Origin: Luscinia megarhynchos
Lineage: Eukaryota > Chordata > Aves > Passeriformes > Turdidae
NCBI GenBank assembly: GCA_034336665.1
Contig: CM067572.1
Location: 6,502,286-6,566,285 of the forward strand
Length of the DNA: 64,000 nt
Direction of reading: 5' to 3'
Under the pieces are notes generated by a model. It made no database searches, was not told the DNA's origin, and saw only the letters and a program-made list of their open reading frames with translations. Shown here in pieces: positions 36,187 to 48,600 of this stretch. The number at the start of each line of letters is the position of its first letter. The stretch's first letter is position 1. A program made the translations under genes and the position numbers.

Positions 36187-39100
36187 CTGCTCCAGCTGGC
36201 CCTGCCCATGCTCAGATTGCCTTTTCTAGGGATTTTTTCAGCAGCTGTTTTCCCATAAAAGGGCAATTTAAACTCTTCTCTCAAGGGAACTGGCAAGAAA
36301 TAAATTTTCTTTGGGATAATAAGAGAATGATGTTTGCAACTCCATAAAACTTTTGGGGTTGTTTTTATAATCTTAATTTAACCTGGTGGTCTCTCTAATA
36401 TAGCAGCATCATCTACTCCAAGGCAGCACAACAGGAGAGGCAGAAGAAAGTCTGTAGGAAATTTTCTCCCCTTTCTACCTATTCTTTTTCTACCCATCAG
36501 CCAATTAAGAATGACCAAGCCCCTCTCTGATGATTGGCACAGTCTGGATATGCCCAGTGCAGCAACCTCAATGCATTCATAAGCAAATGGATTTTTGTCA
36601 TCAAATAATAAAATCTTAGGAATAACTGAATCTTAATATATCCATTTCCAAACAGCTTCCATCCATAAAAAAACCAAAACTGCAAACAAAAAACCAAACC
36701 ACACAACACAAAAAGACAGTGAGCATATAGGACAGAAGGAGATTAACTATTTAAAATCTTGGTTGTCAATTTTATATTGGTGAATAGGTTCTTTGAAGAT
36801 TAACTGCAGCTGATCTCTTTTTTAGCATTTTATGATGTCTGTCATCAATCTACAAAGCACATGAATATGGTTTTCTGGTTTACAATCTTAATTTAATTCT
36901 GTTTGTAAACACTGGGAAAACAAATGCACAACAGCATGCAACTGATGAGCAAGGCCCTGAAACACAGCTCACTAAACCATATTCCCTCTCACTTCCATCC
37001 ATCTTCTGAAGGAAATAATGCAGTTACTGTTCATCTTCCTTCATGGTCATGTTCTCATACCAGTGGGAGGATGCTCCCTCCTGACATATGACTGGGCAAA
37101 ACATCAGTGTGCATTGGAAACACCCCCTGCCACAGTGCTCAGGCACTGTGTCCAGCCAGAGATGGATGGAATGAAAATATTCTGAGATGGGAAGAGGGGA
37201 GATGGTTCATAGGCTTTGGCACTTCCTTGGAGCCTGGGAGAGGTAAATAGTAAATGATGTCACAGGTAAGTCTGAACTCCCTGACAGAGCAGGGAACCAA
37301 GTCCTCAGTGCTGAGGGATCTTCTAACACAGCTATTTCTGTGATCATTCTGTTTTTCTACAGTATTTGTAAATTCACAGGGGAAGGAGGGGGATTATGCA
37401 CAGAAGACAGTGCTGTGCTTTCTGTTTATTCTGGACCCAGAATAATACCCCAAGCTTCCTCTGAAAGCCTGCAGAGGACATGGGCTAAAAGAAAACCTCT
37501 GAGAGGAAGTGCTGAAAAGTAAATAGGCAGCACAGGCAACGCTGCTGAGACACTCCAAAGTCAGGCAGTGCATCAGAGTTTTGGTCTGTACCCTGAACGT
37601 AAGCCTGGGAGACAGAAATTGCCACATAATTCTTTCTGCAATGTATAATTACATTCTTAACCTCTTTGTCTTTTTTTCCTTTTTTGATAAAGAGGAAATA
37701 ATTCATTTCCAGGAATATAAGTGGCTTTAATTCACTTAGATCAAGCCTCTTTCGCCTCTTTCTTTTTCTCTTTTTTTTTTTTTCCTGATTCAGTGCCTGA
37801 CTCAGAACCATCATTCTTACTGCTTCTGTCAGACTATCCCACATTTCCCAGTGGTCTTTACTACTGCAGTTTGGAAGCACTCTTTGTTCTTATAGTCCCA
37901 GTGCCTACCAAGGCTTTTCTTTTCATGTTCTTTGACGTGTATTCCCTAGGAGCCGGATCCTTGTGTCCTTACATGTGAGCCAAATCTCCCAATGAATTTG
38001 CAAACATGCAGGATCAGCAACTAAAACAGTTTATTTGTTCTTCAGGGTTTTCTGTGTTTGCAGGAAAAAGGACGCCTATAGGCAAACACTGCATCACCAG
38101 GTTCCATCCACACAAAAGGGAAGCTTAGAGAGGAAGGAAGGCACAGCAGTGCGGGGTTAACAATTAAAAAACAAAAACAGCCTTCTCTGGGTTTTTTTCT
38201 GAGAGGATGGTGGTGACAGATGCACTTATAGGACACTAAACATGTTTCTTGAAATACATCAAAAGACTCCTTCGCTGGGTTTGGCTCAGTGTCAGCTGTA
38301 ATAGCTGATTCCAGTGTGTTGTCAGAATAATATAAATCTTTGGCTACATTTTTGAGATACCTTTCAGCTTGGATATCTATACTACATTTACATTTAGGAA
38401 CCTGGAATTTCTAATGGCCTGGCACCTCAGGCTGAGAACTGCCTGCTCCCACTTACTTCAGCTTTGGTGTTTGCATCAGAGAATTCTTGCCGGGCACGTT
38501 AGAAAATATAATGTATTCAGTTTATGTCCTACATATAAGTTGAGATCAGCATCAACAACCAGATCCAATCTGCAGCATTAATTCAAACAAACAGCACTGC
38601 TGACAACGTGATTGCTGTGGATAAGGACTCCATCTCACAAACTTATATATTAGAGAATCTTCAAATTTCACTTTAATACAGGTGTTGCTCTTCTGATGTC
38701 AGAAATTTTATGGCAAGTAGTCTTGGTGATGAGCCAACGTTTCACATGATCTAAATATCTAATTTTGGGAAAATCTGCAGTGAGACAGGACCATTAATAT
38801 TTTATTCTGCAGTAGAACTAAAACCTTTTTTTTTGCTCTCTGTCTGATGTGCACATAGAGAACAGAACTATTGCTACAGATCAGTGGATTTTCCAGCCAG
38901 AGAGATTATTCTGATCTCTCAGTCTGGCATTTTACAGCAACAGTCAGCTGCATTCTCTGAGAAGTTTGTGCAGCAGATCCCTTAGCTCACCAATATTAAT
39001 TGGGATTACACATGTGTAGTTTTACAGGGACAAACCCTGAGCTGTGCATGTGAATCATGTTTCTCCTCCAGATATGCCACTGGCCCACACTAATGGACAC

Positions 39101-39640
39101 ATGCCTCATTTCCAGTCTGACTCTATTTGGACTCAGCTTCCTGCTATTGGATCTAAGTACATTCCAGGAATATATTTTGTTGAATTGTTCATCATTTCAA
39201 TGGGATAGAGTTTGGGACATGTAAAACTGACTAATATGTACTTCCTCAGGTGTTTTACAAAGACTTTTACCCTAATTCTGTTGATTATTTAGGTCCACCA
39301 TTCTTATATTTTCTATAAAAATCAAGTCGATCCATTCACAGACATTTATCCAGTTTTGTTTTCTAAACTGCTTCAATTTCAGCTGAGATAATTTCCATAC
39401 ATGACTGGTCCATTTGCACACTAAAAAACAAAGGACAGGGGTCTGACAGCTCAGCTGAAGTCAGAGGGCACAAGGCTCAGACACTTCTACCTCTTGCTGG
39501 GAGTGTTTTGTACACCTCTGTATTTAACTTTGAAAACATAACATATAAGGGAGAGTTACCACCTATAGAAGTAGTAGAAGCACTACTTTGCCAGCATTCC
39601 AACAGAAAATCACTTTCTGCAAAGGCTGCTTTACTCTACT
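36187..39640. other. Intergenic, no gene seen
   Basis: AT-rich sequence with short pyrimidine tracts (for example 37740-37790). No supported gene, RNA or repeat family. Confidence 0.7.
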
Positions 39641-39644
39641 GACA

Positions 39645-39985
39645 TTATAATTGGTGTCACGGCCATCGGGGAAAGCATCAAGCAGACATGAAGTCTGCCA
39701 CAAGATCTACTGCATGTGCCTTTACCCCTGATGGCATCCCCCAGACCAGAGAGAATAATCTTTTCACGAGAAAATTCAGATAAATCCGTGCTAGAACAAT
39801 GCAATGCTCTGGAACATTGAAACAGCTTGTGAATGTAAAAATCATCCCCCAGTACAAAACCAGGGCGTTGCTGCATTGTCTGCAGGAGATAGCGACGTTC
39901 AGCCCTCGGGGGATACAGCAAGGAAAAATGAATGCAGCAGGAAATCTTTCTAAATAAGAAGTTGGCCACATGCTAAGAGCCATAT
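39645..39985. promoter_or_regulatory. CpG-retaining segment, candidate conserved non-coding element
   Basis: About 340 bp with roughly eight CpGs in an AT-rich, CpG-poor region. Two overlapping minus-strand ORFs of about 100 codons cross it, but neither has family features, start context or splice partners that I recognise. Retained CpGs and open frames can reflect constraint or a young insertion; I cannot separate these from sequence alone. Confidence 0.25.
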
Positions 39986-42900
39986 GTACTTTATTTCATA
40001 AAAGCTTGCCTGTATTTCTATTTCTTATTATAATTATCTTTAAAGATGCTGCTCCTTCAGGTAAGAGTCACCTAAACATATTCCTTTTCCTAAAAAAATA
40101 AAACTCACCAACCCTTGGAATGAGGAAAAATTCTTCAGTTTGTTGGTTTTTTTAAATTATATTATATTTTCCCTCTCTGGACACTAACACTGTATATAGA
40201 GTTTCTTACATCTTATTTTTTCCTTTTTCTTTTGATGCCTGTTTCACAGACAGGAGAAAATGACTGTATATCAGTTTGCATTCAAAACACTACACTTGCA
40301 CCTAAAAGAACAGGATATTACACCATTAAAAATAAGATTCAGTATAATAGAAAAATTTTCTGACTGACAGCATAGCACCTTTTGAGTCATAAATTATAAT
40401 TTTTAAAGGACAAAAGGGACTATCAAAATCACTGTCTGAATTCCTACATAATAGAGACAATGTAATTTTAGACAATAATTCCTACGTCAGTCCTGCCTTC
40501 TGATCTGCAAGAAAAACTTCTCTTTACATGTCACACCCTGCAAGCAGAATAGCCAGGGATTCTTAAGTTTTTATCCAGAACAATTATCAAACAGATTTAC
40601 AAAAAACTGATAAGCAATACGGCAGAATCAAATCCTAGTTCCAAACAAATTTGAACGGAGATGAATCAGAACATGGAAAGAATGATAGGATGGGAGTATC
40701 TTTTAGAGACCTCATCTTTTACAGGCTAAGCACAGGGTAAAATCCAACTATTTTATACTTCACAAAGTTCCTGTAATTGGGTCCTGCAAAATGGCTAAAC
40801 ACTGTAATGGATCTGTTGCTTGACTAGCACACTCTGACATGCTGCTGCAGCACATCCATCCAGCTCCTCATCCCCCTGGGAAGGCTCCTGCAAGGGGCTG
40901 GCACAGACGTGAGTCAGGCTCTGCAGGACCAGCAGACTTGTGGGATTTGCTGTGCTCTGGCTGCAAACCAGAGAGACCAGGGCCAGGGTGCCAAATTTGG
41001 AGGGAGAACAGGTTGTTCTCCCTGCTAAGGGGACAAGTGATAGTTACAAGTGATTTCTGATGGTTTTGAATCACCATCAAGCTGGTGGGGGCGAGTACAA
41101 AGGGGTGACACAAAGATTATACTTTGGCCAAGGGAGCTTCAGGCCCATTTGTAACTTGCAATGAGACTCTCTGGTGTTTGTCTGGGAGAGTCACAGCTTC
41201 ATATTTCTACCCCTGCCTGCCTTTATACAGTGATTTAAGAAGTTTAAAATAGTTAGGAGGAGCTCAGATTAGAAGATCTCCTAAGAGCACTGATAAACCT
41301 TGAACAGTTGAACATTTCTGTCCGTGGCCTAATTAATATAAAAAAGCCAAGATGAGATTTTCAAAGGCTATGACACACCCAGTCCTGTGTAATTTTAACT
41401 TTCATTTTATATTGCTTCTGTATTTATATGTGCTTTCTTTTAATTTGATCAACTTTAATTTGCAACGGTTCAATATCTGAAACACCTTATTAGTACCACA
41501 GAAGCATTAAACAGAAGTTTGCATTAAAAAACTGGAAGTAAGTTAAAACCTAAAAATGTGATCTCTTAGCTCATAAATCTGTAACCAAGGCCTAAAGGTA
41601 GTAACATTTATGCCAAATAGCCCAAAACACAGGATGAGAAGGATACTTTCCTGAACTTAGAGACAGGAGGCACAATCTATGCCCACATGTAGTTTTTACT
41701 GTACATTATTTCTTAACCTCGAACACTTCATTTTGCAAAATTAGTATTGTTTTGTGTTTTATCTTTTAAAAGAACTGTGATTATACCAGCAGTAACACCG
41801 ATGTCACTCTCATGAATCCCACAGTTACATTAAGGACTGCAAAACACAGATCACTCAGATCAGATAACCTAAACAGTGGGAAATAAACATAAAAAGCTCA
41901 CTTACCATGACAGTTCTGGAACTGCACCAGGGATGAGCTTGTCTCTGTGGGCTCTCCCAGCTCACGAACCCTAAAGCATCACCTGCACCAGGGTGATGCC
42001 CAACGTTGCTCCCCTCACATTTAAACAGAGAGCCCCTCAGCTGTGCTCAAGCTCTCTGCCTCCCATCCACTGGTGGTTTAAGCAGACATTTGGTTTTTCT
42101 ATCCTGTGTTTGCCTGTAACTATTCTTAGCAGCTAATAACTGCCACCCTCGGGACCGTGATGTCAGCACACTCCGCACTTACGGAGCTCTCCCAAGTCAA
42201 ACCCAGAGCTCAGCACGGTGAGCTGGCTCCTTAGGCAGGGCTGGGGGTCTGACAGCACCACAGCCCAGCTCAAACACACCGAACAGGAGGAAGGTCATCT
42301 CAATTAAAGAATTCTCTTTCTCTCATAAGTAATCTGTAGTCAAGATTTGAAAATGTTTTGGGTTTTTCTGAGGCTGCCAAGTAATTTTCGCAGTACGAAT
42401 AAAAGCACAGCCTTACTGGCCACCCTCTTGTCGGTATCACATGCAAAATTTTGTGCCTTTTTGGAATTAACACCAGTCCACTATCCACATCACAAAGAAA
42501 GCTACTGAACAGGCAACAAATGGCAGCTTTGCTAGCAGAGAGGCTACAGTGATCATGGACACTGAACCTTTCCACTCACCAGTATTTGCTCCCAGCATAT
42601 TTAATGATTCATCACCCTAGAAATCTCCATTTGGTTGGGTACATGAAGCATTTCTAATTTCCCTGGAAAAGATGAAGCTCCATTCCCTAGCTCATCCTAT
42701 AGCTCTTCTTTATACCTCTCACAGTTCAAGATAATTTTTCTGAGAACAGCTACACCCAACTATAGAAATACTCTAGAGAAGTTAACACTTCTTGTAAGAT
42801 GGTACCAATGCTTCCTTCAAATTGTTAAAAACATCTCACCTTCCAGGACTGCATTATGTTTTCTACCTCAGTTAAATTCCAATGTTTTATCATATTCATC

Positions 42901-43060
42901 CTCCCACTGATCAGTGCACTCAGGATTGTTTCCACCTCTGCTACTTCCAGTTCACAAAGCCCCAGGTTACAGGCAAGGTTATTATTGAACCCAGAGCATC
43001 TGGTTTGTACAGTATGAGACTTATTTATATGACCTCACCAGCAAGCTGGTAAAAAAGTTA
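39986..43060. other. Intergenic, no gene seen
   Basis: AT-rich DNA with a GC-richer patch at 41925-42260. No gene or clear repeat family recognised. Confidence 0.65.
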
Positions 43061-43064
43061 GCCT

Positions 43065-43290
43065 AATCCTTTTTGAAGTCTTTCTCAACAATGGCAATAC
43101 CTCCCAATGTGTCTTACTCTGGAATTTCACCTCACCACACTGGTAAATATATTAAATAGAACAGCTCCCAAGACTAATGCCAGAGAAACACCACTAGCAA
43201 CATTTCTCCAGCCTTGCCACTTTCTTTGAAATAGAACTTCAGCCAGCTCACAGTTCTTGTGCTCACAACCTTCACTTCCAAACTCAAGAA
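43065..43290 (-). mobile_element. CR1 LINE reverse-transcriptase remnant
   Basis: On the minus strand one frame reads WRNVASGVSLALVLGAVLF followed by NIF, matching the conserved CR1-type reverse-transcriptase block around GVPQGSVLGP and LFNIF. The flanks are decayed and carry stops, so this is a dead, old fragment. A second fragment lies at higher coordinates in an order that does not fit a single continuous element. Confidence 0.65.
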
Positions 43291-43354
43291 CTACTTCCTA
43301 TGGGGTATCAGTTGCTGGATAAGTAGAGGAAGCTCACCCTGGATTATTTTCTCC

Positions 43355-43400
43355 CAGGTACAAGAGTGTACATTTGTCCTAGTTGAACTTCATAAGGAAG
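43355..43400 (-). mobile_element. Second CR1 reverse-transcriptase remnant
   Basis: Minus-strand translation LMKFN, stop, DKCTLLYLGENNPG fits the CR1 motif MKFN-x-x-KCKVLHLG. In an intact element this motif lies 3' of the GVPQG block, but here it lies 5', so it probably comes from a separate insertion. Short, with an in-frame stop. Confidence 0.5.
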
Positions 43401-45618
43401 GAACAGAGGTTTCAGCTGTGGGGTGAGTGCCCACCACTGTGTGAGACCCAGAGCAGTCACTGGGCTGGGTGCCCTGCTCTGCAAAGTGTCCCCTCCATCC
43501 CTGTCCACAGCATTCCTGGTCACTCGTGCTCCCAGCACAGCTGCCCTCTCCCAAGGCTGCTCTCCAGAGCTGCCAGAGCTCTCTGCTCTTCTTTGGATTT
43601 CCCTGGTTCCAGGATTCCCCCTCACACCTGACTCTGCTCAGCCACAGGAGGTGCTCCTGCCACAGCTGCCTCAAGGACTGAGTATTTACACTGTCAACCG
43701 GATTGTAAATATTGCACACACTTCCTGGTGGCATTATCAGCTGAATTTCATCTCTTCTGTATAAAGGGCCACTTAATAGGAGGAGGAAGTTTCTTCTTAC
43801 TGCTTTATTTAGGGATGGTGAATGCTGATGCAAGATCTGGTGATGAATGTCAGCCAATGTCAGCTTTCTTGTACCATGAAACATATTATTGTCATTGCTC
43901 CCCTGCTTCATTTGGTCTAAAATAGCTTCCTATTACTATTATGTTGCACCAGATCAGGCTTTTTTATGGACATATATAAAGGAGAAAAGCACATGCTTAT
44001 ATTTTAAATTCCTGGTTGCAGCACTAAGTAAAACATACAGTGAATATCAGGATCAAATCATAGCATCTGTCTGTCAGGATTTGTTGGTATAGAGCTGTCA
44101 CCCACATGGCTCCTTGTCTGGTATTAAACAAGACAAGTGCAACAGAGAAACATGAGAAGTGTTAATAGTGCTGCAAGTCAACTGCAAAGAACCTCCAAAG
44201 CTAGGCCCTGGATGCAAAATTTTCAGCAATTAAATTGAAAACTGTATTTTTAACAATAAATTTTTAAAAATTCTTTTTTGAGTTTAAAAACTATCTGTTT
44301 TAATGAAAAGATAAAATTTACATATCTTCCTTTTCAAGTAAATACTGCTTTCTCATTAAATCAGATATGGCACAAAAACTATCACTCTTGGTTTAGTTAT
44401 CTCTGTTTTTTAGAGATGTTATTGAACTAAACAACACAAGTTACAATTTTACCAGGGGCTTCTATGAATGTTAACCCTGATTAGAGAAATAACCTCCTAT
44501 ATCTAGGTAGGAAAGTCTCTGACTTGATTAAAAGTGCAATGCACAGACCCAAGATCAGTTCTGTCCTTCAAACAAATGATTCAGCCTCCACACACGAGAT
44601 CTGTGTGTCATATAAAGAGCAGAAAGAGAAGCCTCAGGGGAAAAAGGAAGTTTCCCAAGGAAAGAAAATTATCAGTTTGGGTACAAAGGTGCCTTAGCAG
44701 TGGCCCTGCATGGGCTGTGTTTAACACCACAGCCTTAGGACAGGCACTTACTCAAGTTTCCCACAAAATCACTGAAGGGTGTCTGGCTCCTCCAGAAGTG
44801 CTTCAGAGCAGAAGCCATACTTGTGGACTCCGAATTATTTTCTGAAATAAACCCTCTGTATTTAATCTTTCAATAGTCCAAGAAAAATTGCCTTCCTCAT
44901 TGAGGCACCTGTGTTAGGCATGCAAGATTAGAGAACTGGAATTGCCTTACACATCTCTTCCCCTGTGCCTCTGCCATTTCTGTTTCTATCACAAATTTAG
45001 CTGAAGCTACAGTAGCAGGTTTTATCAGAGCAGTAACTGGTTCAACCACACTCTTCCTGCTCTGATACTTCTGGTTGTTTGCATGCCTGATCAGCATCTG
45101 AGTCTTTGATCCCCTCTCGAGAGCATGCGCTCTTAAATTTGACTATTTTTAGTTCCTCGTCTGTGACCATCTCTTCCAAGATGAAAGAGCATGGGATGAT
45201 GATGCCTACGTATGTTTGTGGATTGCTTTCATCCTGATTTGTGGAAGTCCTTATGCAGGAATAGCACACTGCATTTATGTAGATACACAGTGACTGTTAA
45301 TCTCCTGTACTTCACCTGAATATCAATTTATTTACTTCTTGTAATTTGTCACACTATAAAATAATTTTCTATTTCTGAGAAGACTGCACACTGATTAATA
45401 AAAACTCCAGTCTACTGCTTGTCCTTCCTACTGTGATTTGTGGGCATAGAACACATTGATACATTTTCCTCTAACAAGTGACACAGAAGAGTGGCTTAAA
45501 CTTTTTGAACAGGAAAATTATAATAAAATTGTTAGGAAAGAGTCAGTACATTATGCATTCATTATAAAACATATTGATATCTGTGGATGAAAACTACTAA
45601 ATAAAAACCAATTATTTT
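43401..45618. other. Intergenic, no gene seen
   Basis: A GC-richer stretch at 43420-43680 opens ORFs on both strands without family resemblance; the rest is AT-rich. No gene supported. Confidence 0.65.
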
Positions 45619-45930
45619 CATTTAGGTCGGAAAAACCTCTAAGATCATTGAGTCCAACATTTAACTTACCACTGCCAAGCCCACCACTAGCCCATGTCCC
45701 CAGGTGCCACCTCTACACATCTTTTAACTACTCCAGGGGTAGTGACTCATCCACTGCCCTGAGCACCTGTGCCAGGACTTGACAATCCTTTCCATGAGGA
45801 AACTCTTCCTAATACCCAGTTTAAACCTTCCCTGGTGCAACTTGAGGCCATTTCCTCTTTTATTATCACTTATTTGGGAGAAGAGACCAACACCCACCTT
45901 GCTATAACCTCCTTTTATGTCACTGAGGAC
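45619..45930 (-). mobile_element. CR1 LINE 3' fragment
   Basis: The plus strand reads as the complement of a CR1 3' end: GATCATTGAGTCCAACATTT, ACCACTAGCCCATGTCCCCA, CTACACATCTTTTAACTACTCCAGGG-type wording, TGCAACTTGAGGCCATTTCC, then GAAGAGACCAACACCCACCT. 5'-truncated and diverged, inserted in the same orientation as GNB4. Confidence 0.88.
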
Positions 45931-48448
45931 TTTAGTGCTGCCCTATGACAAACAGAGCTTTACTTGAAACGCCTCATCATCTGTGTGTTACCATATTTCT
46001 TCAAAGAAATTTGCTATTTAAGAGTCTGAATGCTTGAAAGTAGAATTACTATTTGCTCTCACAGCAGTTTTTTCCCTCTGTACTACAAACTGAATGAAAA
46101 CAATGCAGATACAAATGGACAGTTTTATTGTCAAGCTGATTAGATTTTATAAAAGCATTCAGAAATTTGAGTATAACCTGTATTTCTGTAAGACTAAAAA
46201 TATTGCCCTCAATTCTTTAAAATTTCAGCTTTTTCTTGACAACCTCTCTGTTCCTTTTGGATGGTTTTTAGTCTTTTTTAAAACTTCTTTAACAGGCAAA
46301 CTGAATCCTGCCTCTTGACAGCATACCAACATACCTAAAACAAGAAAGTGTATGTGCTGAATGCTTCTTTTGCTACAAGCTTCAGATCAAGTCTTTGACG
46401 AGAAAAACACATTCTCTCTTGAAAGCTGAAACACGTCAGCAAACACTGCTGCAATATATCTGCTTTACTATACAGAAAAGTCTCTTTAAGAAAGGGCTGT
46501 GAATTCACATTCCCAATCCAAACTGTGCGTCACAGTCTGAATTTCCTGGTCTGATAGCACCACTAAAATGCCTCCCAGAGACTAAATTCAGCCTTAATTC
46601 AGGTTTGTGTGGCCAGCAGAGAATTAAGGAAAGCCCACAGTAGGGTCTAATGGCTCTAACAGCTTCTGTGCTAACTCCCATATTCCCTCCACATAGAATG
46701 TAGGAACATTCCTCAAACACAAATGCTTCAGAGGAAGATGAAAGAATTCCTGTCCAAAGTAGGCAATTCAGAAGAAGTCCAGCCTCTAAGTATTTCCTTT
46801 TAGCCTCCACTGAACATTAATGATTATAACTCTGCATTTCTAACCTGTTTTACAATGTTCTTTCTACATTACATCACACTACCCAGTGTATAAAAACAAT
46901 GGAATGAAAGCCTCTAATTTTAGCTGTCATAAGTTAAAGAATAAATGGCAGCAGAAGCTTTCACATATAATTGCAGGATTTTAGGTGACTACGGAAAAAG
47001 TTCGCTTTTCTGTATGTGCACAAATGCTCAACCCTTGAAGCAAAATTTCAGGAACCATACGAAGCTGGGTGTGCTCATGAGTTACTGGTGAAGGTGTCAC
47101 TGTGCTCAGAAACAGAGCCAACTTTCCCATGTCACATTCAGCTTATTAATAACCCCATTATCCCTGTTGCAATGGCACATGTCTCTCCACTCCTTGTTAT
47201 TGTTATGCAACTGGAAGAGCTTTCAGAATCTCTTCTGGCTGAGCTCGAACAGGTAACTATAAAATCCAGCTTGAATTGAGCTTTATGCTGAAATGCTATT
47301 GCAATTCACTCGATGAATGCTGAGTGACACAGAGTATGCAATTATGCAAGAAGAGTGTTTGCAACAAGCCATCTTGGAAGTACTTCCATTTGCAAGAGGA
47401 TTTTTTTCATATTCTGAATCTGAATACATTAAAAAGCCTGTAATCACTTAATAGAGTCAAATCTGCAATTCTGAATTCTGAATATCTTCTATAACGAAAT
47501 GAGCTGCTCAATTCTTGTGATTAACTTGCAAACAAAGCCAAATACAAGAAGCTGGCTCAGAAAAATCAATGCAGGAAATCACTGCCAGATTTCTCATAAA
47601 TATTTCTGCCTTAGAAACCACTGGAATTTACACTCTCTTTATCACACATTCTATAGGACTATATGCAATTACAGCACTTCCTACACAAAATAATACAGAT
47701 CTGGGTAAGATCTTGCATAAATGGATATGAAAATGCTATGCAACCTCCTGGAAAATTGCCAAAGTGGCCCTTATGCTTAGAAAACAGTGCATTGATCTCA
47801 TCTGGTCTCTGTGTTTACACGTGTATGCCAATATTGCCACAAAGCTGCTTTGTTTAAATCTGCATTTTCGTGACCTTGAAGCTCAGGATAATGTATTTCT
47901 TATTCTATTCAGCATCAGCACACAAGGGTATCTACAATCATTATAAAAAATCTCCAGTTGGAGAAGTAGGAAAAAAAAAAAGGGACTTGGGACTGCTCAG
48001 TTTCTAAATTAAGCTACATCTGAAGTTAAAAATAGCCCTTCTGACTGAAGATGCTATGCTGCCTGAATTTAAATAGCCTGCTTCTTTCCCTGACAGATAA
48101 TATTTATTGTGTTCTCTGCTGGAAAAAAAGGAAAAAAGAAAAAAAGAAAAAAAAAGCCTTCTATAAGGAAGCTACCTTTATTTTTATGCCAAATTTCACT
48201 TCACCTATGATGACAGAATTAAAGAAAGTCAGTGCTCAACCCAGGAATCATATAAATTTTGCCACAGATACATTTCTCCAGTTTTTGTAAAACAGACCTA
48301 AAACTATGCATGCTATATATGTGTGACTTTTCCTAGCTCTTCCTGCAGATTTTTCTGGGAAGATCTATAGTAAGAATATTGTCTGAAATGCAATCAGACT
48401 TCTATCACAAGCACTAAAACTGCTTGTGCCATCTTTCATTTTCATTTA
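45931..48448. other. Intergenic, no established gene
   Basis: AT-rich. A phase-0 exon-like segment at 47052-47252 on the plus strand is discussed as a weak finding. A purine-rich A/G tract lies at 48121-48156. Nothing else recognised. Confidence 0.65.
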
Positions 48449-48600
48449 CTTACATACACACACACACATGCATATAAAAATATGTTTCTATATATATATA
48501 TATATACACACATATATATATATACACATATATATATACACACATACATATACATATATATATATACACACAGATACATATATATATATATATATATGTA
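48449..48600. repeat. TA/CA compound microsatellite
   Basis: About 150 bp of alternating TATATA, ACACAC and ACATAC units. It creates a repetitive tyrosine, isoleucine and threonine-histidine ORF that is not a gene. Long self-complementary TA blocks could extrude as hairpins. Confidence 0.95.

Noticed and set aside
35824..36347. ORFs with VPVPVP, SPSPSP or GTGTGT runs
   Set aside because: They cross the CCAGTC microsatellite and have no other coding signal.
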